A stretch of 64,000 nt of DNA, taken from the NCBI RefSeq assembly GCF_013155275.1, contig NZ_JABJXS010000005.1, positions 1-64,000 of the forward strand. The letters run 5' to 3'. Positions 9,798 to 21,053 of the stretch are shown one piece after another (position 1 is the first letter of the stretch; every line of letters begins with the position of its first letter). This DNA comes from Brenneria sp. hezel4-2-4 (lineage in GTDB: Bacteria > Pseudomonadota > Gammaproteobacteria > Enterobacterales > Enterobacteriaceae). Under the pieces are notes generated by a model. It was not told where the DNA came from. It saw nothing but the letters and a program-made list of their open reading frames with translations, and did no database searches. The position numbers and the translations under genes are program-made.

Positions 9798-12233
9798 TTA
9801 AAGCAGCTGCGCCAGACGATTTAAATCCGACTGGATAGCCCCGGCCGTTACATCCCGTCCGGCGCCCGGACCGCGGATCACCAGCGGATTATCCCGATAC
9901 CAGCGGCTTTCAATGGCAAATACGTTATCGCACGGCAACAACGACGCCAGCGGGTGATCGGGTCTTACCGCCTCAACGCCGACGCGGGCCTTACCGTTAC
10001 TGTCAAAGCGGGCGACATGACGCAAGACCAGCCCCATTTCCTGCGCCGCCTCCAATCGTTGCAGCATCTGCTCATTCAGCGATTCGCCATTCTCAAAGAA
10101 TTGATCGACGGAACCTTGCTCTCCCCCCGCCGGAACCAGTGATTCAACACGAACCTGGCTCGGTTCAATTTCATATCCGGCCTCACGCGCCAGGATCACC
10201 AGCTTACGCATGACATCCTGACCTGACAGGTCGACGCGCGGATCGGGTTCCGTCAATCCTTGCTGACAGGCCTGATCGACCAGCTCGGTGAACGGCACTG
10301 AACCATCAAATTGCAGGAATAGCCACGACAGCGTGCCAGAGAAAATGCCGCTGATCGCCAGAATACTATCGCCGCTTTCCCGCAGATCCCTGACGGCAAA
10401 GTTCACCGGCAAGCCCGCGCCGACAGTGGCGTTGTATAACCAGTGGCGGCCGGTTTTGGCGAAAGCATCCCGGATCTGGCGATAATTATTGCCGCCGGAA
10501 GCGCCCGCCAGCTTATTCGCGCTGATCACATGGAAACCGTAGCTGGCGAAATCAAGGTATAAATCGGCAACCGACTCGCTGGCGGTCACATCCAGCACCA
10601 CTAAATCGTCAAACGGATGCGCGCGCATCCACAGGAACAGATCTTCGCCATCATGCTCCCGCGCTTCATTCTCAAAAAAGGCTAATACCCGGCTGGCATC
10701 CAGACCGTCGTAATTCAACAAACTGCGGGTACTGTCCACCACGCCGGCGAGAATAAACTCAAACCCGGTGCGGGCGGAAATATTGGTCTGCTCGCGGGCG
10801 AACAGCTCCAGCCAGCGGGAACCGATATTTCCCTTGCCGAACAATACCAGACCAATGCGCTTTTCCGCCCGGAACAACGAATGATGCAGCCCGCGGATCA
10901 GGTGTTCTGTCGGCCCGACGCGCAGCACAGCCACCAGACTGATGCCATCTTCCGACTGCCAGATAAACTCGGTCGGCTGATCTTTCAATTGCTGGTAAAA
11001 GCGGTGACTATGCAAAGGATTTTTGCAGACGCCGGCGCCCACCATCGCCACCAGCGCCAACCCTTCGCGCATCGTTAATCGCGCGGGCACCGCAGCCTGG
11101 TTGAGTAACCGCCAGGCGCTATCGACCACCTCAGAGGTGTAGCACAGTTGCAGCAGGTTGCGATCGTGATGGATCCCCGTCGCCAACGGTTTTATCTGCG
11201 CGCGATTCAGTAGCTGTTCAATCTCTTTTTGTATCAGAGAGAAGTCATGTTCCGTCGGCACCTGAACTTCAATCAGACAAACGTCATCATGGCTGGTGAC
11301 GATTTTGGCCCCCGTACCGGAGGCCAGTACGCGCTCGATACGGGTAGAACCCTGTTCCGGCTGGTAACTGCAACGCAGTTGCAGATCGATATCGCTGCCG
11401 GATACCGGCTGTAACGTGCGGGTATGCAGCACCGGCGCGGCCAATCGCGCCAGTTCGCTGACCTCATCCAGCCGCAGCAGCGGCAGCAGACAGGCATCCT
11501 TAACTTTTCGCGGATCCGCGCTGTAAACCCCGGCGACATCACTCCAGATGGTCACACGTTCAACGCCGGCCAACGCACCGATTTGCGTCGCGGAATAGTC
11601 GCTGCCATTGCGTCCCAGCAATACCGTTTCACCGGCATCGTTACGACAGATAAACCCGGTAACCACCAGACGCTGCCCCACATGCTGGGTCAGACGCTGT
11701 TGCAGCAAAGGCCAGGAACGCCCTTCATCCACCTGCGGCTGCGCCGCTCGCTCCGCACGCAGAAAGTCACGCGCGTCCAGCCAGGACGCTTGCATATCCA
11801 GATGGTTGAGCAGCGCGGACATCAGACGGGCCGACCAGATCTCGCCGTGTCCCACCACTTCGGCATACACGGCCTCGCTGATTTTGCCATCCAGAAGCGT
11901 CGCTAAACGCTCCAGATCGCGGATAAATTGGGTCGTCAGGGGGTTAGCCGCCTCGGGAGGTAATAACCCGGCGATCAGGTCGCTCTGATAGCGCCGCAAC
12001 GCCTGCTGAACCTGATGCGCCGACAGTCGATCGCTTTGACTCAGCTTTAACCAGCTGATGAGCTGGTTAGTGGTGCCGCCGGCGGCGGAAACCACCATTA
12101 AATCGCCGGGCCGGCTGTATTCGGCCATAATACCGGCGACGCGCTGATAACACTTCACATCAGCCAGGCTACTTCCACCAAACTTATGCAGTTGCCGGCC
12201 AGTTACCGTTCCCGCTACTCCTGATGCACTCAT
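9798..12233 (-). CDS. metL: Bifunctional aspartokinase II / homoserine dehydrogenase II
   Basis: Catalyses the first and third steps from aspartate to homoserine, in the methionine-repressed isoform. The 811 residues compare with 810 in E. coli MetL. The N-terminal aspartokinase starts KFGGSSLAD near 17. A linker/regulatory part follows, then the NAD(P)-binding GKGNIGSRWLELF near 460 and homoserine dehydrogenase motifs SANKLAGA and YNATVGAGLPV. It follows metB by 2 bp, forming the metBL operon. Confidence 0.97.
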   Translation of the reverse strand: MSASGVAGTVTGRQLHKFGGSSLADVKCYQRVAGIMAEYSRPGDLMVVSAAGGTTNQLISWLKLSQSDRLSAHQVQQALRRYQSDLIAGLLPPEAANPLTTQFIRDLERLATLLDGKISEAVYAEVVGHGEIWSARLMSALLNHLDMQASWLDARDFLRAERAAQPQVDEGRSWPLLQQRLTQHVGQRLVVTGFICRNDAGETVLLGRNGSDYSATQIGALAGVERVTIWSDVAGVYSADPRKVKDACLLPLLRLDEVSELARLAAPVLHTRTLQPVSGSDIDLQLRCSYQPEQGSTRIERVLASGTGAKIVTSHDDVCLIEVQVPTEHDFSLIQKEIEQLLNRAQIKPLATGIHHDRNLLQLCYTSEVVDSAWRLLNQAAVPARLTMREGLALVAMVGAGVCKNPLHSHRFYQQLKDQPTEFIWQSEDGISLVAVLRVGPTEHLIRGLHHSLFRAEKRIGLVLFGKGNIGSRWLELFAREQTNISARTGFEFILAGVVDSTRSLLNYDGLDASRVLAFFENEAREHDGEDLFLWMRAHPFDDLVVLDVTASESVADLYLDFASYGFHVISANKLAGASGGNNYRQIRDAFAKTGRHWLYNATVGAGLPVNFAVRDLRESGDSILAISGIFSGTLSWLFLQFDGSVPFTELVDQACQQGLTEPDPRVDLSGQDVMRKLVILAREAGYEIEPSQVRVESLVPAGGEQGSVDQFFENGESLNEQMLQRLEAAQEMGLVLRHVARFDSNGKARVGVEAVRPDHPLASLLPCDNVFAIESRWYRDNPLVIRGPGAGRDVTAGAIQSDLNRLAQLL

Positions 12234-12235
12234 TC

Positions 12236-13396
12236 TTACCTCTTCGCTGCGGCCTGAAATGCACGATCCAGATCGGCAACAAGATCATCACCGTCTTCAA
12301 TACCGGTTGAAATACGCAATAACGTTTCGGAAATCCCCGCAGCGGCGCGCGCTTCCGGCGCCATACCGGCATGGGTCATCGTCGCGGCATGGGAAATAAG
12401 GCTTTCCACCCCACCCAGCGACTCCGCCAGCGTGAAGAACTCCAGCGATTCAAGGAAACGACGCAGAGTGTCTTCATCGCCGTCCAGTTCAAAACTGAGC
12501 ATCGCGCCAAACCCGGATTGCTGACGACAGGCAATCTCGTGGCCGGGATTCTGCGGCAGTGAGGGATGATATAATTTTTTCACCAGCGGCTGTTGCTGTA
12601 AATACTCAACCAACTGTAGCGCATTTTTCTGCGCCGCCGCCACACGCGGAGACAACGTCCGCAGGCCGCGCAGCAGAAGATAACTATCAAACGCGGCGCC
12701 GGTTACGCCAATATTGTTGGCCCACCAGGCAAGTTCGGTTACCGTTTCCGGATCGCGGGCAATCACCGCTCCCGCCACCACGTCGGAATGACCGTTCAGG
12801 TATTTAGTGCAGGAGTGCACCACCAAATCCGCCCCCAGAGCCAGCGGCTGCTGCAACGCGGGACTCAGGAAGGTGTTATCCACCAGACTGATGGCGCCCG
12901 CGGCGCGCGCCGCCTGGCAAATAGCGGCGATATCCACCACGCGCAGCAGGGGATTGCTGGGACTTTCCACCAGCACCAGTTTTGGCTTCTCTTCCAACGC
13001 CGCGTTAAGGGCCGCTTCATCTCCCTGATCGACAAACTTGACGCGGAAAGCGCCCCGTTTGTCTAAACTGTCGAACAGGCGATAGCTGCCGCCATAGCAA
13101 TCATGCGGCGCGACAAGCAGGTCGCCGGGACGCAGAAAAACCGTACATACCAGCATAATGGCCGACATGCCGCTGCTGGTCATGACCGCACCCGCACCGC
13201 CTTCCAGTTCGGCCAGCGCGCGCTGAACGACATCGCGGGTAGGATTGCCCCGGCGAGAGTAATCGTGCGTTCTTGGCTGATTAAACCCGGTAAAGTTATA
13301 GGTGCTGGAAAGATGAATGGGGGGAACAACGCAGCCATACTGTTCATCGTTATTTAATCCGCTGCGAACTGCGATCGTTGCCTGTTTACGCGTCAT
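12236..13396 (-). CDS. metB: Cystathionine gamma-synthase
   Basis: PLP enzyme that joins O-succinylhomoserine and cysteine to form cystathionine. At 386 residues it equals the E. coli length. The PLP lysine lies in HSCTKYLNGHSDV (about Lys198), with LVDNTFLSPALQQP and the substrate-binding SLGGVESLISHAATMTH downstream. First gene of metBL, divergent from metJ across the MetJ operator. Confidence 0.97.
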   Translation of the reverse strand: MTRKQATIAVRSGLNNDEQYGCVVPPIHLSSTYNFTGFNQPRTHDYSRRGNPTRDVVQRALAELEGGAGAVMTSSGMSAIMLVCTVFLRPGDLLVAPHDCYGGSYRLFDSLDKRGAFRVKFVDQGDEAALNAALEEKPKLVLVESPSNPLLRVVDIAAICQAARAAGAISLVDNTFLSPALQQPLALGADLVVHSCTKYLNGHSDVVAGAVIARDPETVTELAWWANNIGVTGAAFDSYLLLRGLRTLSPRVAAAQKNALQLVEYLQQQPLVKKLYHPSLPQNPGHEIACRQQSGFGAMLSFELDGDEDTLRRFLESLEFFTLAESLGGVESLISHAATMTHAGMAPEARAAAGISETLLRISTGIEDGDDLVADLDRAFQAAAKR

Positions 13397-13456
13397 CTGC
13401 TCTTTTCCTGGCTGGAGGCTGAAGATAGGAACTCAAGAGTAAACTCAGTTGACTTG

Positions 13457-13488
13457 GACGTCAATACATCTAGACTTCTAAACTTCTT
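13457..13488. promoter_or_regulatory. MetJ operator between metB and metJ
   Basis: Run of 8-mer met boxes: GGACGTCA, ATACATCT, AGACTTCT and AAACTTCT, possibly extended by one or two weaker boxes to about 13504. The E. coli metJ-metB region also has about five tandem boxes. It should give autoregulation of metJ and repression of metBL. Confidence 0.85.
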
Positions 13489-13551
13489 TGCGTATAGATT
13501 GAGCATAAGCGTAATAACCGCTAGAATCGTGGTATTTCATGACAGATGCTA

Positions 13552-13614
13552 CACCCAATAGATTTCAGGATGCGGAAAGCCCACGCGCCGGCAATCTGAA
13601 AGATAACGGGTATA
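13552..13614. repeat. Dispersed palindromic intergenic repeat, short copy
   Basis: Arms ACCCAATAGATTTCAGGATG (13554-13573) and AATCTGAAAGATAACGGGTATA (about 13593-13614) are imperfect inverted copies. The same arms, with a longer centre, occur at 58941-59050. This type of element is common between genes in soft-rot enterobacteria, from memory. It lies in the metJ 5' leader, so it would be transcribed ahead of metJ. Confidence 0.65.
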
Positions 13615-13645
13615 TCTCCATTACGACTAATTTTTAAGGTATCCC

Positions 13646-13963
13646 ATGGCTGAGTGGAACGGCGAGTATGTCAGCCCCTACGCTGAACACGGTAAAAAAA
13701 GCGAACAGGTGAAGAAAATCACCGTATCTATTCCGCTGAAAGTATTAAAGATACTAACCGATGAGCGGACCCGGCGTCAGGTTAACAACCTGCGTCACGC
13801 AACCAACAGCGAGCTGCTGTGTGAAGCCTTTTTACACGCCTTCACCGGCCAGCCGCTGCCCAACGATGAGGATCTGCGTAAAGAACGTAGTGATGAAATT
13901 CCAGAAGAAGCCAAAATCATCATGCGGGAAATGGGGATCAACCCGGATACCTGGGAATACTGA
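13646..13963 (+). CDS. metJ: Methionine repressor
   Basis: Ribbon-helix-helix dimer that binds met boxes with S-adenosylmethionine as corepressor. The 105 residues are almost identical to E. coli MetJ. The beta-strand that enters the DNA major groove is in [12 protein letters not shown] (about 22-33). The [26 protein letters not shown] helices follow. It is divergent from metB and ends at a bidirectional hairpin shared with rpmE. Confidence 0.98.
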   Translation: MAEWNGEYVSPYAEHGKKSEQVKKITVSIPLKVLKILTDERTRRQVNNLRHATNSELLCEAFLHAFTGQPLPNDEDLRKERSDEIPEEAKIIMREMGINPDTWEY

Positions 13964-14056
13964 GCGGCGACGTAGACGTAAATGATTACACCGGGCGCAT
14001 TGGCGATGTTTTTTGGTATTGGAATGACTGATTAAAACAGACGGATGAGAAACAAC

Positions 14057-14079
14057 AAAGGCACCCCGAGGTGCCTTTG
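14057..14079. terminator. Bidirectional terminator between metJ and rpmE
   Basis: Perfect stem CAAAGGCACC/GGTGCCTTTG with a 3-base loop between the convergent metJ and rpmE. A/T-rich flanks on both sides support use in both directions. Confidence 0.8.
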
Positions 14080-14108
14080 TTATCTTTACCGCTCGCCGGG
14101 TAAAAAAC

Positions 14109-14324
14109 TTATTTCTTGGCGCCCGGTACGCTGAAACGCTTGTTGAAGCGCTCAACACGACCACCGGTGTCAACAACGCGTTGTTTGCCGGTATAGAACG
14201 GGTGGCAAGCGCCACAAACGTCCAGGTTCAGGTCGTGGCCCACGGTAGAGTGGGTTTTGATGACGTTACCGCAAGAGCATGTTGCCGTAACTTCAACATA
14301 ATTCGGGTGAATACCTTTTTTCAT
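14109..14324 (-). CDS. rpmE: 50S ribosomal protein L31 (zinc-binding type)
   Basis: 71-residue ribosomal protein of the intersubunit bridge. Zinc ligands are visible as CSCGN (Cys16, Cys18) and [12 protein letters not shown] (Cys37, Cys40), so this is the zinc-containing form and not the zinc-free paralogue ykgM. It is divergent from priA, with a leader of about 90 bases to the shared promoter region. Confidence 0.97.
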   Translation of the reverse strand: MKKGIHPNYVEVTATCSCGNVIKTHSTVGHDLNLDVCGACHPFYTGKQRVVDTGGRVERFNKRFSVPGAKK

Positions 14325-14411
14325 GGGAAACCTCTGTTAAGGCCGTGTCGCTATCCAGCCCTGTTCCGCCAGACACCACACGAAAGTTGAGTAAGAAGTC
14401 GAATGCTTCAA

Positions 14412-14435
14412 CCATTATACAATGCAGTATAATGG
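14412..14435. promoter_or_regulatory. Overlapping divergent -10 elements of rpmE and priA
   Basis: Perfect 9-bp inverted repeat CCATTATAC/GTATAATGG with a 6-bp spacer. Each arm holds a TATAAT: minus strand 14419-14414 for rpmE, plus strand 14428-14433 for priA. The -35 regions would lie across the opposite arm and are weak. The start sites would be only about 15-30 bp apart, so the two promoters should compete. Confidence 0.55.
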
Positions 14436-14547
14436 CGGCGAATCATACAGAAACTAACCATCCGATGCAATCGCATCCACACATTATCCTGCGCAACATG
14501 TACACTAGCGCTTTGCGCTATTTCACGCCTATGCCGCGGTTGGTTAA

Positions 14548-16776
<2,229 letters not shown>

Positions 16777-16815
16777 CGTGTCCAACGCTGCCGCTATTGC
16801 GAACCGCATCGAGAA

Positions 16816-16831
16816 ACTGACATCTGTCACA
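16816..16831. promoter_or_regulatory. Candidate CRP site upstream of cytR
   Basis: ACTGA-N6-TCACA, matching CRP well in one half-site and partly in the other, 206 bp upstream of cytR. CRP control of cytR is known in E. coli. The 260-bp gap (16777-17036) otherwise shows only AT-rich sequence with a possible TATGCT -10 near 16895. Confidence 0.4.
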
Positions 16832-17036
16832 TTTTCTATGCAAATTAAGCAATGAAAATTGCGCTCAATCTGTTAAGACTGTTCGCGAAAGCAGTATGCT
16901 GACAAGAATGGCAACAATAAATACGAAACATAACGAGCGCTGTCATTGATGAATGATGGTTAGTCACCACAGCTGAAGGGGAAACAGACAACCCGGGCTG
17001 ATAGCGCCAGTTTACGCTGACGCAAGGAGAAAAGCG

Positions 17037-18080
17037 TTGGAGCAGAAGAGAACCGTTACCACCGCGACGATGAAAGACGTGGCGGATAAGGCCGGCGTGT
17101 CAACGGCAACCGTATCCCGTACGTTGATGAATCCGGAAAAAGTATCCGCAACAACACGAAAAAAAGTAGAACACGCGGTTATTGCCGTGGGATATTCTCC
17201 CCATTCGTTGGCGCGAAACCTTAAGCGCAATGAATCACGCACCATTTTGACCATTGTACCGGACATCTGCGATCCTTATTTTTCAGAGATATTCAGAGGA
17301 ATCGAAGAAACCGCGGCCGAACACGGCTATCTGGTGCTGATAGGCGATTGCGCCCACCAGCGCCAGAAAGAGAAAACCTTTGTCGACTTAATCATTACCA
17401 AACAGATTGACGGTATGCTGCTGCTGGGCTCCAACCTACCGTTCGATGCGGGCAAAGAAGAGCAGCGGAACCTGCCGCCGATGGTGATGGCCAATGAGTT
17501 TTCGCCTGAGTTGGAATTGCCGACCGTACATATTGATAATCTGACGGCCGCCTTTGAGGCTGTGCACTATTTGCATCAATTGGGTCATCAACGCATCGCC
17601 TGTATTGCCGGGCCAGAGCATATGCACCTGAGCCAATACCGCCTGCAAGGTTATGTGCAGGCATTGCGTCGCAGCGGCATAACCATTGATAATCAATATA
17701 TTATCCGGGGCGATTTTAGTTATGAAACCGGGGTGAACGGCTTAATCGCGCTGATGAAGCACCCTCTGCCCCCCAGCGCTATTTTTTGTCATAGCGACAT
17801 CATGGCGCTTGGCGTACTGTCGCAGGCGAAAAAAATGGGACTGGATATACCGCATGATATCTCCGTGGTCGGTTTTGATGATATCGAGCAAGCGCTATAT
17901 TGCTCGCCGCCGTTAACCACAGTGGCGCAACCACGTTATCAGATCGGACGCGAAGCAATGCTGCTACTATTAGAGCAACTCCACGGGCACAGGGTTCATA
18001 CCGGCTCCCGACTGCTGGCCAGCGAGCTGGTGATACGCGAGAGCACCGCGGCGCTGAATTATTCCCGTAGCCGGCTTTAA
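17037..18080 (+). CDS. cytR: LacI-family nucleoside-utilisation repressor CytR
   Basis: Represses nucleoside uptake and catabolic genes as a co-repressor with CRP; cytidine is the inducer in E. coli. The 347-residue product has a helix-turn-helix near 12-32 (TMKDVADKAGVSTATVSR) and a periplasmic-binding-like core. The signature TILTIVPDICDPYFSEIFRG is conserved with E. coli. The start is a TTG at 17037, chosen because AAGGAGA lies 6 bases upstream and the E. coli N-terminus aligns. It precedes ftsN by 88 bp on the same strand. Confidence 0.93.
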   Translation: MEQKRTVTTATMKDVADKAGVSTATVSRTLMNPEKVSATTRKKVEHAVIAVGYSPHSLARNLKRNESRTILTIVPDICDPYFSEIFRGIEETAAEHGYLVLIGDCAHQRQKEKTFVDLIITKQIDGMLLLGSNLPFDAGKEEQRNLPPMVMANEFSPELELPTVHIDNLTAAFEAVHYLHQLGHQRIACIAGPEHMHLSQYRLQGYVQALRRSGITIDNQYIIRGDFSYETGVNGLIALMKHPLPPSAIFCHSDIMALGVLSQAKKMGLDIPHDISVVGFDDIEQALYCSPPLTTVAQPRYQIGREAMLLLLEQLHGHRVHTGSRLLASELVIRESTAALNYSRSRL

Positions 18081-18168
18081 GACTTCTGGTGCTGGTCAAA
18101 TATTTTAGGGTTCAGTAACATGGCCTCCTAATTACTTTATTCAATATTCAATTCACAGCGAAACGACA

Positions 18169-18966
18169 GTGGCACAAAGAGACTATGTCAGCCGGGGGCG
18201 CTCAGGCACGCGCCGGAAAAAGACGACCGGCCGGAGAAAGAGCAACACGTCAGGAACGTCCAAAATCATGATAGCTCTCGCTGTCGCCGTTTTGGTCACC
18301 TTTGCGGGCGGGTTGTATTTTATCGCCCATAATAAACCGGAAGAGTCGCCGGTATTGCCACATCAAAGTATGGGGAAAGGGAACGGATTGCCTCCCAAGC
18401 CGGAGGAGCGTTGGCGTTACATTAAAGAGCTGGAAAACCGCCAGCTTGGCGTTCCTTCCCCCACCGAACCCTCCGCCGGAGGAGAGGTTCAGTCGCCGGT
18501 ACAGTTGACTGACGAACAGCGCCAACTGCTGGAGCAGATGCAGTCCGATATGCGCCGCCAGCCGACGCAGCTCTCTGAGGTGCCTTATAACGATCAGATC
18601 CAGGTGCCGCGTTCACAGGTAATCATCAAACCGCCGACGGAAACACCGGCGCCGGTTTCACGCGCGCCGGTCGCGGCGACGCCGGTCGCGCCGAAGCAGG
18701 AAGCCGTAAAACAACCTGAGACGCCTAAGCCGGAAAAAACGCAACGCTGGATTGTGCAGTGCGGCTCATTCAAAAGCATGGAGCCTGCCGAGTCGGTAAG
18801 AGCGCAATTGGCTTTTGCCGGCATTGAAAGCCGGATCGCCTCCAACGGCGGATGGAACCGGATCATGCTGGGCCCCTATAATAATCGTGCGGCCGCCGAC
18901 AAAATGATCCAGCGTCTTAAGGATGCCGGGACGTCCAGCTGTATCCCGCTTGCCAGCGGGGGTTGA
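18169..18966 (+). CDS. ftsN: Cell division protein FtsN
   Basis: Late divisome protein that triggers septal peptidoglycan synthesis through FtsA and FtsQLB/FtsWI. It starts at GTG, as in E. coli. The cytoplasmic head AQRDYVSRG is basic. One membrane helix lies at about 30-50. The periplasmic part has the conserved LPPKPEERWRYIKELENRQ segment and a C-terminal SPOR domain (WIVQCGSFKS to the end, about 190-265). At 265 residues it is some 50 shorter than E. coli FtsN. The loss is in the Gln-rich linker, so the protein is probably functional. Confidence 0.94.
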   Translation: MAQRDYVSRGRSGTRRKKTTGRRKSNTSGTSKIMIALAVAVLVTFAGGLYFIAHNKPEESPVLPHQSMGKGNGLPPKPEERWRYIKELENRQLGVPSPTEPSAGGEVQSPVQLTDEQRQLLEQMQSDMRRQPTQLSEVPYNDQIQVPRSQVIIKPPTETPAPVSRAPVAATPVAPKQEAVKQPETPKPEKTQRWIVQCGSFKSMEPAESVRAQLAFAGIESRIASNGGWNRIMLGPYNNRAAADKMIQRLKDAGTSSCIPLASGG

Positions 18967-18990
18967 AAAATCCCGCCCCCTCCCCCATCT
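18963..18990 (+). promoter_or_regulatory. Sigma-32 (heat-shock) promoter of hslVU
   Basis: TTGAAA (18963-18968), a 14-bp spacer and CCCCATCT (18983-18990) match the RpoH consensus almost perfectly. hslVU is a classic heat-shock operon. The -35 overlaps the ftsN stop codon. RpoH itself is encoded at 49548. Confidence 0.88.
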
Positions 18991-19004
18991 ATAAATTCAA
19001 TACG

Positions 19005-19028
19005 CCCCGCCAACCGCGGGGGTCTTTT
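19005..19028 (+). terminator. Stem-loop with T run in the hslVU leader
   Basis: CCCCGC/GCGGGG stem (19005-19010 and 19016-19021) followed by a T run. It would end ftsN transcription. It also lies downstream of the sigma-32 promoter, so it forms the 5' end of the hslVU mRNA. A stabilising 5' stem-loop has been described for the E. coli hslVU message. Confidence 0.65.
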
Positions 19029-19051
19029 TATTCGGTAACGGGGATTTACTC

Positions 19052-19582
19052 GTGACAACAATTGTAAGTGTACGCCGCAACGGCCACGTGGTCATCGGCG
19101 GCGATGGGCAGGCCACGCTGGGAAACACCGTGATGAAAGGCAACGTGCGAAAAGTGCGGCGTCTTTATAACGATCGCGTTATCGCCGGTTTTGCCGGCGG
19201 TACGGCAGACGCATTTACCCTATTCGAACTTTTTGAGCGCAAGCTGGAAATGCATCAGGGGCATCTGGTGAAAGCCGCCGTAGAACTGGCGAAAGATTGG
19301 CGTACCGATCGTATGCTGCGCCGGCTGGAAGCGTTGCTGGCCGTGGCGGATGAAAATGCATCACTGATTATTACCGGTAATGGCGATGTCGTACAGCCGG
19401 AAAATGATTTGATCGCCATCGGTTCCGGCGGTCCCTATGCGCAGGCTGCCGCTCGCGCGTTACTGGAAAATACGGAGTTAGGTGCGCGGGATATTGTCGA
19501 GAAATCGTTAAGTATTGCCGGCGATATCTGTATCTATACCAACCAGTTCCACACGATTGAAGAATTAGCCTCAAAGGCGTAA
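19052..19582 (+). CDS. hslV: ATP-dependent protease HslVU, peptidase subunit
   Basis: Proteasome-beta-like peptidase; double hexameric rings pair with HslU. The 176-residue product starts at GTG, as in E. coli. After Met removal the catalytic nucleophile is the first Thr of [23 protein letters not shown] and the C-terminal [16 protein letters not shown] are conserved. It is 9 bp ahead of hslU in one operon under a sigma-32 promoter. Confidence 0.97.
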   Translation: MTTIVSVRRNGHVVIGGDGQATLGNTVMKGNVRKVRRLYNDRVIAGFAGGTADAFTLFELFERKLEMHQGHLVKAAVELAKDWRTDRMLRRLEALLAVADENASLIITGNGDVVQPENDLIAIGSGGPYAQAAARALLENTELGARDIVEKSLSIAGDICIYTNQFHTIEELASKA

Positions 19583-19591
19583 GGATCAACT

Positions 19592-20923
19592 ATGTCTGAA
19601 ATGACCCCGCGCGAAATAGTCAGCGAACTTGATAGCTATATCATCGGTCAACACAAAGCCAAGCGTGCCGTGGCGATTGCGTTGCGTAACCGCTGGCGGC
19701 GTATGCAGTTGGAAGAAGTGCTGCGCCACGAAGTCACGCCCAAAAATATCCTGATGATCGGCCCTACCGGGGTGGGTAAAACCGAAATCGCCCGTCGTCT
19801 GGCCAAGCTGGCCAACGCGCCTTTCATCAAGGTAGAAGCCACCAAATTCACCGAAGTCGGCTATGTCGGTAAGGAAGTCGACTCGATCATCCGTGATTTA
19901 ACGGATTCAGCGATAAAAATGGTGCGTCAGCAATCCATTGAGAAGAACCGTCACCGCGCCGAAGAGTTGGCGGAAGAACGTATTCTTGACGTGCTGATCC
20001 CCCCGGCTAAAAACAACTGGGGGCAACCGGAAGAGAATGCCGAGCCATCGGCGACGCGTCAGACGTTTCGCAAGAAACTGCGCGAAGGCCAACTGGACGA
20101 CAGAGAGATTGAAATCGATCTGGCCGCCGCGCCGGTCGGCGTCGAGATCATGGCGCCGCCGGGCATGGAAGAAATGACCAACCAGTTGCAATCCATGTTT
20201 CAGAATCTGGCGGGTCAGAAGCAGAAAGCCCGTAAAGTGAAAATCAAGGAGGCCTTCAAGCTGCTGATCGAGGAAGAAGCCGCCAAACTGGTTAACCCGG
20301 AAGAGCTGAAGCAGCAGGCGATCGAAGCCGTCGAGCAGCACGGTATCGTGTTTATCGATGAGATCGACAAAATCTGTAAGCGAGGTGAGAGTTCCGGCCC
20401 GGACGTGTCCCGCGAAGGCGTACAGCGCGACCTGCTGCCGCTGGTGGAAGGCTGCACCGTCTCCACCAAACACGGTATGGTCAAAACCGACCACATCCTG
20501 TTTATCGCATCCGGCGCATTTCAGGTTGCCAGCCCGTCGGATCTGATCCCCGAATTGCAGGGGCGCTTACCCATTCGCGTTGAATTACAGGCGCTGACGA
20601 CGGAAGATTTTGAGCGTATCCTGACGGAGCCAAGCGCATCATTGACCGAGCAATACAAAGCATTGATGGCAACAGAAGGCGTCGGCATTGAATTCTCCAC
20701 AGACGGTATCCGCCGCATTGCGGAAGCCGCGTGGCAGGTCAACGAGCGTACAGAGAATATCGGCGCGCGTCGTCTGCATACCGTACTGGAGCGTTTGATT
20801 GAAGATATCTCTTACGATGCCAGCGAAATGCACGGTCAAAACGTTACCATTGACGCAGATTACGTACGTAGTCACCTGGATGAATTAGTAGCAGATGAAG
20901 ATCTGAGCCGATTTATCTTATAA
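19592..20923 (+). CDS. hslU: ATP-dependent protease HslVU, ATPase subunit
   Basis: AAA+ unfoldase that feeds substrates such as SulA and RpoH to HslV. The 443 residues equal the E. coli length. Walker A is GPTGVGKT (57-64) and the pore loop is GYVG (about 90-93). Walker [12 protein letters not shown] lies near 250. The extended C-terminal tail DLSRFIL docks into HslV. A strong hairpin follows the stop. Confidence 0.98.
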   Translation: MSEMTPREIVSELDSYIIGQHKAKRAVAIALRNRWRRMQLEEVLRHEVTPKNILMIGPTGVGKTEIARRLAKLANAPFIKVEATKFTEVGYVGKEVDSIIRDLTDSAIKMVRQQSIEKNRHRAEELAEERILDVLIPPAKNNWGQPEENAEPSATRQTFRKKLREGQLDDREIEIDLAAAPVGVEIMAPPGMEEMTNQLQSMFQNLAGQKQKARKVKIKEAFKLLIEEEAAKLVNPEELKQQAIEAVEQHGIVFIDEIDKICKRGESSGPDVSREGVQRDLLPLVEGCTVSTKHGMVKTDHILFIASGAFQVASPSDLIPELQGRLPIRVELQALTTEDFERILTEPSASLTEQYKALMATEGVGIEFSTDGIRRIAEAAWQVNERTENIGARRLHTVLERLIEDISYDASEMHGQNVTIDADYVRSHLDELVADEDLSRFIL

Positions 20924-20953
20924 TCCGTTTTCACGGATCGTCCTGTTAACTGT

Positions 20954-20981
20954 CAAGTGGGAGGCCAAGGCCTCCCACTTG
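20954..20981 (+). terminator. hslVU terminator
   Basis: Perfect 13-bp stem CAAGTGGGAGGCC/GGCCTCCCACTTG with a 2-base loop, 30 bp after hslU and followed by TGTTTA. It is the strongest hairpin in this part of the window. Confidence 0.8.
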
Positions 20982-21053
20982 TGTTTATAGCACTGTCGTT
21001 ACAGCAATTTTTTATAAACAGCCATATTCATATTATGGAAATTGAAGCACACC

